Positions 59,101-64,000 of a DNA stretch of 64,000 nucleotides are shown piece after piece (the first letter of the stretch is position 1; each line of letters begins with the position of its first letter). Source of the stretch: Heterocephalus glaber (taxonomy: Eukaryota; Chordata; Mammalia; Rodentia; Bathyergidae); the NCBI RefSeq assembly GCF_000247695.1, contig NW_004624805.1, positions 2,568,027-2,632,026 on the forward strand, in the 5' to 3' direction. A program made the position numbers and the translations under genes. The notes under the pieces were generated by a model. That model did not search any database. It saw nothing but the letters and a program-made list of their open reading frames with translations, and was not told the DNA's origin.

Positions 59101-61289
59101 CAAGCCGAGGCTGTTGCCCAGAAAGCAGGGCTGGGAAAGGCGCGGCCAGGGAAGGACCCAGTCGGCCTTAACTTCAGCACCCGCAGAGTCGACCTCTGCT
59201 CCCAGCGCCCAGACCGCAGTCTGGAGAGGCCAGAGCCAGGGTGCCTCGGATTCCAAGATCCTCCTGTTACTTCACTCCGGGTTTCTTTCTTTGTTTCAGT
59301 TTCCTTGCTTACACTTTATATTCTTGGTCATTTTTAAAATAAAAATATTTTAAAGTTGCCAAGATCCCTGCCTTTATGATATGTCCTATCACTAAGAGTT
59401 CTTTTTAGCGAGCATTTGCTCCATCACCACACAGCACAGATTTCTTGGCAGAAAATGACAACATTTTACTCTTACCCTTTGCTGATGGAATTTTCATTTC
59501 CTTCTAATGGCTCAGTTTCTTTTTCTGTGCTAGCTTCTGGCCCTACTCCTAAACACCTTCAAGAGGCTGCGTCTTTGTACTTCTTATAACTTTCCTGTGT
59601 ACATGGCTTGTTTCTCATCAGTGCACCGTGGGACGACCCAAAATACCTAAGTCTCTTTAGTTTTACAAGCAACAACAATGTGTCTATTCTGAATGTTTCT
59701 GTTTAATAAACATGTAACAAATGAGAGAAATACGTGAAATTATGTTTATCATCATATAAACATATATATATAATTCTGAACCAGTGCTACATCTATATGT
59801 TACTTAGGAAAATCAGGTCTCATCCCTAATTCAAGTTATTACTTCCTACTTACTAAAGGAAGCAATATTCTGAAGGCAGAGCACTCAGTAACTGTTTGGT
59901 ACATGCAGGCCGAAGGAAGTCACACAATGCAAAACATAATCTTGCTCCATGATAAGCTGAACAAAACTGCTTCCAACAAAACAACTCACTACATAGCTGA
60001 CCTAAATTGCTGTGTTGTTTTTCATTAATGTGGCATGCAAAAAACAAAATAATTAAGTATCCAGACTCTGCTAGGCTGGCACTGACCTCCCCCAGCGCAG
60101 CCACTCTGCCCTTTAGATGCAAAGGAAAGGGAATCACTTTCATCCAGAGGCATGTTTTGCAAGTTACCACCTATTCCCCTGCAAACTGCTCTTTCTAAAA
60201 AAGTCAGATCACCTTTCAGCCTGCACCCATGCTCACCTCTGCACACGGAGCCTGACAGGACAGGCTCACCTGAACATGCCACAAAGTGGCATGGCGACAA
60301 AGTGCTGTCACAATATTTTGGATTATTTGCATGCCTAGGATGACTACACTGACGCCTTATTTGTCATTCATAGTTTGCCAATTAAAACAGAACACGTCTA
60401 TGGATAGCTGCCTACTAACCATATTTTTGGAAGAACTGAATTCAGCCATTGTTAGTATTATAACACTTCAAGAGGTGGTAAGAGAGAAGCGAATAATGCA
60501 GCCTTAGAAAGTATTAAGGTGTTTATTCCCCTCAGCTGAGGCATTCTCATTAAGCTGTTTTCATCAACACTAGTAATGATTGAACTTCTTAATGAATTGG
60601 TAAATTAAAATATATTCTCAAAGGGGAGGGTGTAGCTCAGTGGTGGAGCATTTTCCCAGCACATGCTAGGAAACAAAAAACAAAAAACAGAAAGAAACTA
60701 AAAAAAAAAAAAAATTACAATCTTAATTATCTATTTGTAGAACTGCTACTGAATTATAGTCAAGACTGTTTAAATGGAACTTTTCATGAAGACTTTCTTT
60801 TGCATTTTTATCTTGGAGGTGACTCCTACCTTTTAAAAGATCTTATCTGACGCCAGGATACACCAGATTCAAACGCCACTGTGCATTAAAGGAAGGCAGT
60901 AAAGCTGAAATAAAGCCGAACACACAGCTCTCAACAGATCAGAAAAAACATACCATATTTAATAAAATCCCAGACTCCTGCGGTCGGTGTCCATAGAAAC
61001 GCTTTGCGGTATTGGATATACGATTCGCAAAAGCAAGCAGGTCCTCCACAGTCCCGTATCTGACTGATGACAGCCAGGGCACCTCCTGGCCACTCAGCAC
61101 CAGGGACTCCGAGGTGTCCTTGTTCTGATTGCTGTCCTGACAGACGGCCATCAGACTGGGTTCATAAACTGCCGGCTCCTCACTTGTGTAAAGATTTTCC
61201 ATGATGTCTATGACATCCGACACGTTTAAATGCTCGATGAAGAGATCGATGTCTTCCTTGTTGTCACTCCCGGTGCTCATGTACTCCAT
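44057..61289 (-). CDS. MAP3K8: MAP3K8 (Tpl2/Cot) kinase, complete coding span of 7 exons
   Basis: Joining minus-strand exons 61289-60954, 55403-55236, 51834-51573, 50597-50491, 46006-45854, 45266-45020 and 44187-44057 gives 1404 nt: 467 residues plus TGA, equal to the human MAP3K8 length as I recall it. All six introns are GT-AG and phases agree (0,0,1,0,0,1). The protein starts [13 protein letters not shown]. The kinase domain has the glycine loop RGAFGKV (about 144-150), K167 in MACKL, catalytic-loop HHDIKPSN with D253, DFG at 270-272, activation-loop T290 and SPE in place of APE. The product is a cytosolic MAP3K. Family knowledge: it is held with NF-kappaB1 p105 and ABIN2, is released after IKK phosphorylates p105, then phosphorylates MEK1/2. 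HHD instead of HRD is normal for this family. No frameshift or internal stop is seen, so the gene looks functional. The 5' untranslated exon and promoter are not in view. Confidence 0.97.
44188..45019 (-). other. MAP3K8: MAP3K8 last intron
   Basis: An 832-nt intron, equivalent in position to the intron hit by provirus in rat Tpl-2. It contains a minus-strand B1-like fragment (about 44832-44900). A long open frame on each strand lies in it but resembles nothing known. Confidence 0.85.
44832..44900 (-). mobile_element. B1 fragment, inverted
   Basis: A T-rich start, then TGCTATGTTGCCTAGACTGG. A short inverted B1 piece in the last MAP3K8 intron. Confidence 0.55.
45020..45266 (-). CDS. MAP3K8: MAP3K8 coding exon 6 (residues 343-424 plus one base)
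   Basis: The exon is 247 nt. The acceptor is GGCAG|ATCCAC at 45267/45266 and the donor GCTG|GTGAGA at 45020/45019, splitting the Asp425 codon. It encodes the end of the kinase C-lobe ([13 protein letters not shown], with the conserved HRP arginine) and the start of the regulatory tail. Ser400 lies in CQSLDSAL and corresponds to the described IKK-beta-dependent site. The exon ends ELPENIA just before the final exon. Confidence 0.96.
45267..45853 (-). other. MAP3K8: MAP3K8 intron between coding exons 5 and 6
   Basis: A 587-nt GT-AG intron with no repeat I can recognise. Confidence 0.85.
45854..46006 (-). CDS. MAP3K8: MAP3K8 coding exon 5 (residues 292-342)
   Basis: The exon is 153 nt (51 codons), phase 0. 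The acceptor is TTTCTCAG|ATTTAC at 46007/46006 and the donor ATA|GTAAGT, a near-perfect consensus, at 45854/45853. It encodes [23 protein letters not shown] and continues to YPSYLYI. SPE stands in for the APE motif, and DIYSLG carries the conserved aspartate of helix F. It encodes the C-lobe substrate-binding part of the kinase. Confidence 0.96.
46710..47175 (+). mobile_element. Tigger-like DNA transposon remnant split by a B1
   Basis: The left part, GTTGAACATTCCTCATCTG and AAAATGCTCCAAAATCTGAA, and the right part after the B1, GTTATATGCATAATGTGC, CATTTCATGTCCAGAATTC and GCAAATGCTGCAAAATC, follow the order of a non-autonomous Tigger-family element as I recall it. The subfamily is not certain. 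Confidence 0.6.
46825..46985 (+). mobile_element. B1/7SL-type SINE inserted in a Tigger-like element
   Basis: GTGACACACACCTGTTG, AGAGGCTGAGGCAGGAG, GCCTGAGCAATATAATGAG, then CCCCATCTCAAAG and an A-rich tail. Confidence 0.85.
48048..48060. repeat. Poly(G) run of 13
   Basis: An uninterrupted G run in a MAP3K8 intron (C run on the gene strand), followed by more G clusters at 48061-48115. Confidence 0.95.
48752..48830 (+). mobile_element. 5'-truncated ID SINE
   Basis: Starts at the middle of the ID body (GTTCCACTGCCTGCC), lacks box A, and has a 4-bp duplication before box B (GAGTGAGTTCGATCC). The flanking 8-mer GCTGGCAG on both sides (48755-48762 and 48830-48837) is a candidate duplication. Confidence 0.65.
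48895..49020 (+). mobile_element. B1 SINE
   Basis: GCCAGGCGTGGTGCATGCC, GAGGCTGAGCCAGGAGG, AAGGCCAGCCTGAACTG, GACCCTGTCTTAC and an A-rich tail. Confidence 0.85.
49735..49900 (+). repeat. MIR-like ancient SINE
   Basis: AAAGTGAGAATAATAATATC, GTTGTTGTGGAGATTAAG and CTAAAGTGCTAA match the 3' part of MIR. Confidence 0.55.
49918..50006 (-). mobile_element. ID SINE, inverted, with target-site duplication
   Basis: Poly-T start, GGTACCGGGGATTGAACTC to GAGCTAAATCCCCAGCCCC. Flanks AACATAATTGTTTTT and AACATACTTGTTTTT differ by one base. Confidence 0.85.
50030..50185 (+). mobile_element. Second Tigger-like remnant
   Basis: AATATCCCTTATAGGAAATG, GGGACCAGAGGCATTACAG, then CAGATTTTGGAATATTT; the right end TAGGGATGCTCAACTG is roughly complementary to the left terminal sequence, as expected of terminal inverted repeats. 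Internally deleted. Confidence 0.6.
50491..50597 (-). CDS. MAP3K8: MAP3K8 coding exon 4 (residues 256-291, DFG and activation loop)
   Basis: This exon is split from long reading frames by its 107-nt size. The acceptor is CTACAG|CCAGC at 50598/50597 and the donor GAG|GTGATT at 50491/50490. After completing Pro256 it encodes [10 protein letters not shown], the DFG motif (270-272) and the activation segment ending [10 protein letters not shown]290, the activating phosphorylation site, is present in RGTE. Relative to the human protein as I remember it, residue 266 is V rather than A and residue 281 is T rather than V; both are conservative positions. The exact 35 full codons and matching phases leave little doubt. 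Confidence 0.96.
50845..50938 (+). mobile_element. ID SINE with target-site duplication
   Basis: GGGGATTTAGCTCAGTGG, CCGAGTTCGATCCCCAG and an A-rich tail. ATAAATTCTA occurs on both sides (about 50836 and 50940). Confidence 0.88.
51235..51320 (-). mobile_element. ID-like SINE, inverted
   Basis: GGTGCTGGGGATCAAACCC, GCTAAGCATGTGCTGTATC and ACTAAGTTACATC follow inverted ID order. Confidence 0.65.
51573..51834 (-). CDS. MAP3K8: MAP3K8 coding exon 3 (residues 169-255 plus one base)
   Basis: The exon is 262 nt. The acceptor is CTGCCCTAG|ATCCCC at 51835/51834. The donor splits the proline codon of the catalytic loop: AAA C|GTGAGTGG at 51573/51572 (phase 1). It encodes [23 protein letters not shown], the hinge and the middle of the kinase, ending HHDIK. 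Glu in VEIQ occupies the alphaC position expected to pair with K167 (inference from kinase fold). D253 is the catalytic base. The reading frame is open throughout and close to the family sequence. Confidence 0.96.
52670..52793 (+). mobile_element. B1 SINE
   Basis: GCCGGGTATGGTGACGC, AAGGCTGAGGCAGGAGG, AAGGCCAGCCTGAAC, AAGACCCTGCCTC and an A11 tail. Confidence 0.88.
52835..53765 (+). mobile_element. L1 3' fragment (ORF2 end and 3' UTR)
   Basis: The order of landmarks follows the last part of mammalian L1 ORF2 and the 3' UTR: GACAACCTCCAGAATGGG, AATATCTAGGCTATATAAAG, TGGTGGGAATGTAAACTAG, ACAATGGAATACTACTCTGC and TAAGTGAAATAAATCAG, ending with a purine-rich tract and AATAAAAATTTT. It is 5'-truncated and its frame is broken. 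It lies antisense inside MAP3K8. Confidence 0.85.
53872..53945 (-). mobile_element. ID-like SINE, inverted
   Basis: TGCTGAGGATAGAACCC and GCCAAGCTCTATGCCAC. Confidence 0.55.
54070..54152 (+). mobile_element. ID SINE with target-site duplication
   Basis: GGGGCTGGGGATTTAGCTC, GAGTTTGATCCCCG and an A-rich tail. AAAAGTGAATGT flanks both sides. Confidence 0.88.
54160..54245 (+). mobile_element. Older ID SINE
   Basis: GGGCAAGGGGTGAACTTC, CACTCGCCTAGCATGTGTG and ATTCAGTCCTCAGCAC. Directly follows the younger ID copy. Confidence 0.6.
55236..55403 (-). CDS. MAP3K8: MAP3K8 coding exon 2 (residues 113-168)
   Basis: The exon is 168 nt (56 codons), phase 0 at both ends. The acceptor is TTTTAG|GTAATC at 55404/55403 and the donor CTG|GTATGTG at 55236/55235. 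It encodes the start of the kinase N-lobe: [15 protein letters not shown], then the glycine-rich loop [12 protein letters not shown] and the beta-3 strand RMACKL. K167 is the ATP-contacting lysine. The glycine loop lacks the usual first glycine (PRGAFG); this is typical of the family and not a mutation specific to this genome. Confidence 0.96.
57250..57480 (-). repeat. MIR-like ancient SINE
   Basis: CACATACTGAGTGCTAAC, CATTTCACAGGTCAGGAAAC, GGGTAACTTAGAGTCAG and GGATTCAGACTGGG follow the inverted MIR order. Confidence 0.55.
58480..58760 (+). repeat. L2-like ancient LINE fragment
   Basis: CTGGGCCTTTGCATACAC and CTGACTCCAACACAACGC, then a CT-rich continuation, are L2 3'-end-like. Confidence 0.5.
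60625..60675 (+). mobile_element. Truncated ID SINE
   Basis: GGGTGTAGCTCAGTGGTGG then an A-rich tail. Box B region is missing. Confidence 0.55.
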
Positions 61290-61310
61290 TCCTGTGGCAC
61301 TGGCTGGAGT
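60954..61310 (-). CDS. MAP3K8: MAP3K8 first coding exon (residues 1-112) with 21 nt of 5' UTR
   Basis: The splice acceptor TTTCCTTTCACAG ends at 61311. The exon begins at 61310, and ATG lies at 61289-61287 after 21 untranslated nucleotides. The start has G at -3 and G at +4, a strong Kozak context, and matches the known family N-terminus, so this start is chosen over in-frame ATGs further upstream, which lie in the intron. The exon encodes the regulatory N-terminal region, ending GILLNM, with donor ATG|GTATG at 60954/60953. Met30 is retained; in the human protein it is an alternative start giving the shorter isoform. Ser62, a reported autophosphorylation site, is also present. An acceptor immediately upstream means at least one further noncoding exon exists upstream, not identified here. 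Confidence 0.96.
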
Positions 61311-62329
61311 CTGTGAAAGGAAACACAGATGTTCGTCCACTGTGTTGGTGTCTCCCACTGTAGTCCAGTGGAGGCGCCGAGGAAGGGCTGGGAGCAGAGT
61401 CCCTGTGTCCATAGCGTGGGGACAGAGACTCAGATAACCCTCAGTGCCGCTCACTGTGAGGGGAAACCTGAGACCCCCCACAGCTCGTGAGTTTCGCACT
61501 GTGGCATCAGTTCTTGCCACTAAAAATAAACTCCACAAAAGGCAACACAAAGAAAGCGCAGCTTGGGATCTCTGAAGACCTCAGGACCCTGCCCTTGCTA
61601 GCTTCCAAGCCTGCACAACCCAGGTGCTCCCCAGGGCAGCAGCTCTCTCCACAAGAATCAAGAATCATGGTGGTTTTTAGACCCTGGGAAACTTTAAAGA
61701 CAGACAGCTGCTTGAATAACCGCAGAAACTACCTTGGCAAATAAAATTCAGATGCTGAGAGCAGAAGCACATGAAACAGATTTTAATGTATGGAAAAGTG
61801 ACGCTGGTAAGGGTTTCAGGGGTCATTTTGGGCACGTGAGTTAAGCAGCTCACTCGGAGGTGGGCAGGGGCCTGGGATTCAGTGAAGAGCGCAGGAGAGG
61901 ACAGCTGTCTCCTCTGAGACCAGAATTCTTTAACAGTACAAAGCAAACATCCCAAGGGTCCCAGCAGGTTATTTTAGTATCTAGAACAACAACTCTCTGG
62001 ACATGGTTGTAGTAGACAGAGACCAAGAAAGCCAAATCCACCACAAGCAAGTCCTGGGCGAAGAGCAGCTGATTACTGCATTGAGCCAAAATGGCATTTC
62101 GGTTTCACCCAATCAGGCACGGCACTTGTGGAGGTGTAAATGAGAAAAAGAAGATGAAACAAAGGAGGAAAAGAGACACTGTCCCTGTGGATCTCAGAAC
62201 CATTTAGCTGCACTGCAAAGGGTCAAAGACAGGATCAAAGCAATCTAAGAATTTCAAAGCCTGGCTGTTGACTCCTGGGCTCCTGGAGGCACGGCCCCTC
62301 TCTGAAAGATCACCTAGGGTCTGGAAAGT

Positions 62330-62430
62330 CCAAGCTGGGCTGGGAACTGTAGCCTGTGGTACAGCGCTTACTGAGCATGCCCCAGGGCCTAGGTCTGATC
62401 CCCAGCAGAGCCAAAAGAAAAAGCTGAAAA
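62330..62430 (+). mobile_element. Old ID-like SINE
   Basis: GGGAACTGTAGCCTGTGG, GAGCATGCCCCAGGGCC and AGGTCTGATCCCCAGC, with an A-rich tail. Confidence 0.55.
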
Positions 62431-63548
62431 ACTTAACACACAGGACTCTGCCAGAGCCACACACTTGGACCAGAGCTTCAGTTCAGAGCTCCACGAAATG
62501 CTCCAGGGCAGCACCACCTGCAATTTACTGTCAGCTTCATTTACTGATGTCCAAACTGAGCCTGGAAAGCAGTCTGGCGCCCATCCTGCAGTCCAGTACT
62601 CCTCTGGGCTCAGTGTAGGGTCGGCTCTCACCACTCTCCTGGTACTGTGTGCATGATGTTGGATGAGCATCTAACAGCTCGGTGCCTCGTCTGCCCCTTG
62701 CAAAAAGTGGAAGTAATCACAGCACCTCCCGCCGAATGGTTCAAGAGGATTGAGTGCAGATCTGTGAGCAAGGTGGCTGGCCCATGTCGGGTGCGGAGTA
62801 GATCAAATGTGTCACTTGTACCTACTTTGCGTGCATGGAAGAAAGAAGTACTGTGTCGACCTAGCTTTGCAGATGATTGCATTAACCTCCTTTCTTATCT
62901 GCAAAGGGATGTGGCTACTTATTCCCCAGCTTCTTCACAGTAGGCTTCTAAAAATCGTGTCTAAACTAAGAAACAAAGGGCGGGCAAAAGGCAGAAACCT
63001 GCGGATGCTCTGATGGCTGTTTTGACCGCACTTAAATCTACAGGAGGAGGCGTCTCCTCCCACAGGTCTATCTCCTGCATCTTTGTGGGAGGCTGTGATT
63101 CAAGTTTTGGCATTTGAGGTCTTATGAAGGGAACTTCTTAGGTTAATGGAAGAGCATCTGACTTCAGTTTCACCAAGCCATTTAGTTGCAGTTTCCACTT
63201 ATAGAATTTACTAGGAAAACAGAAGTTTAAAGAAACAACAGTCTAATTGAGGGGTCCCACTAGCAGCAAAGACCCAAGGCTCCTGGACTGACTTATCAAG
63301 TGGATAAGTCAAATGGCAGCAAATAAACTTCCCAGTGCTAACGGGTCTCAAATTTTAAAAAAGAGAAAGTGAGAAAAAGTCAACAGAGTTCAGATTAACT
63401 TAACAAATCTAGAGAGGAAGGAAGGCATTGCTTTTTAAATCCTGCAGAAAGCACTTACACATAAAACCTGGGCCAGCGGTGGCAAAGCTACTGCATGTGC
63501 CGAAGTGGGCTGTTTGTGTCACTGGAAGCTCTGAAAGGTTCACCATCA

Positions 63549-63549
<1 letters not shown>

Positions 63550-63601
<52 letters not shown>
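63550..63601. repeat. (AC)n microsatellite
   Basis: About 26 AC units in the 5' intron region of MAP3K8. Confidence 0.97.
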
Positions 63602-63602
<1 letters not shown>

Positions 63603-64000
63603 CTAAATTTCAAGCTGAGGGGCAGGGAGTTGGGGCAGGGGAAGAAAAGCACCGAAGAGGCGGAATGCTTCACAGCAAGCTTTCCTTCAGCGTCTGCTTA
63701 GTTCCTCAGCAACAAGATTCCCGTCACACAAACCTGTGCTCCAGGTCGGCCTGCTAAGGGCTGCCCAAGAAGCCTCAGAGCCTTCCCACCTTGTAATTCG
63801 GCAGACAGTCAAGGCTTCCGAGTTAGGCATGGCCAATACCCACCTAGGGAACGCGCAGATGGTGAAAGCATTCTAATTTAGCAGGAAAGACTTTTAGTTT
63901 AAGATGACTGTGCCCGGCAAAGTTTTCAAGAGTTCCTACTTCCTAACACAGTAGAGAAGAACGCCAATTTTACAAACGGAGAGATGTGTCACTGCAGTCA

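Larger units (their letters stand above)
55404..60953 (-). other. MAP3K8: MAP3K8 intron between coding exons 1 and 2
   Basis: A 5.55-kb GT-AG intron. It contains MIR/L2-like ancient repeats (56090-56290, 57250-57480, 58480-58760), a truncated ID SINE (60625-60675) and otherwise non-repetitive sequence. Reading frames inside it match nothing I recognise. Confidence 0.8.
61311..64000 (-). other. MAP3K8: MAP3K8 5' intron sequence; no further exon recognised
   Basis: DNA upstream of the first coding exon in gene orientation. It holds an old ID-like SINE (62330-62430), a probable MIR-like stretch (about 62660-62800) and the (AC)n run at 63550-63601. I see no CpG island or convincing noncoding exon, so the promoter probably lies beyond the window. 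Confidence 0.6.

Noticed and set aside
61311..61550. Upstream in-frame extension of the first MAP3K8 exon
   Set aside because: A good splice acceptor lies at 61311-61312, and family proteins start at the chosen ATG; the extension is intron.
1..64000. CRISPR array, operon or bacterial system
   Set aside because: Repeats are dispersed SINEs and microsatellites, the gene has spliceosomal introns, and nothing prokaryotic is present.

Overview
The window is nuclear DNA from a mammal, almost certainly a rodent. It is dominated by interspersed repeats and carries one recognisable protein-coding gene. The repeats include 7SL-derived B1-type SINEs, tRNA-derived ID-type SINEs, composite B1+ID copies (for example 19025-19205 on + and 23136-23345 on -), L1 3' ends, MaLR-type LTRs, Tigger-type DNA transposon remnants, and MIR/L2-like ancient repeats. 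Composite B1-dID SINEs are known from squirrels, dormice and mountain beaver, so a squirrel-related (sciuromorph) rodent is the best guess. The species cannot be fixed by eye.

Gene content. The minus strand from 61289 down to 44057 carries all seven coding exons of MAP3K8 (Tpl2/Cot), a serine/threonine MAP kinase kinase kinase. The exons are 61289-60954, 55403-55236, 51834-51573, 50597-50491, 46006-45854, 45266-45020 and 44187-44057. Every junction has GT..AG splice sites and compatible phase. Together they give 1404 nt, which is 467 residues plus a stop and matches the human protein's length. A 3' UTR of roughly 1 kb probably ends after an AATAAA signal at 43114-43109. The 5' untranslated exon(s) and promoter were not found and probably lie beyond 64000.

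Layout. Positions 1-43080 lie downstream of MAP3K8 and show no convincing gene. They hold MaLR-type LTRs (2313-2660, 4153-4560, 5504-5905, 9465-9840, 23466-23815, 35325-35705, 41935-42243), a MER2-like remnant interrupted by a 100-N gap (4938-5290), a CpG-dense block (8555-9330), a possible retroviral LTR (12080-12560), a long GC-rich block (about 24600-29560), AT-rich unique sequence (about 31000-35000), and many SINEs. At 42461-42859 a roughly 399-bp segment with two tandem GC-rich units and an L1 ORF1-like start is bounded by a perfect 15-bp direct repeat. Positions 43090-64000 are the MAP3K8 transcription unit. Its introns carry two Tigger-like remnants, an L1 3' fragment and several SINEs with visible target-site duplications.

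Function. MAP3K8 links TNF, TLR and IL-1 receptor signalling to MEK1/2-ERK in immune cells. The sequence retains the ATP-binding lysine (K167), catalytic D253, DFG aspartate D270, activation-loop T290, S400, S443 and the separate 43-residue C-terminal exon linked to autoinhibition and turnover. Nothing suggests a pseudogene. I found no convincing novel system. The most unusual items are the 399-bp element, the orphan CpG-dense block and the possible LTR with an adjacent long ORF.
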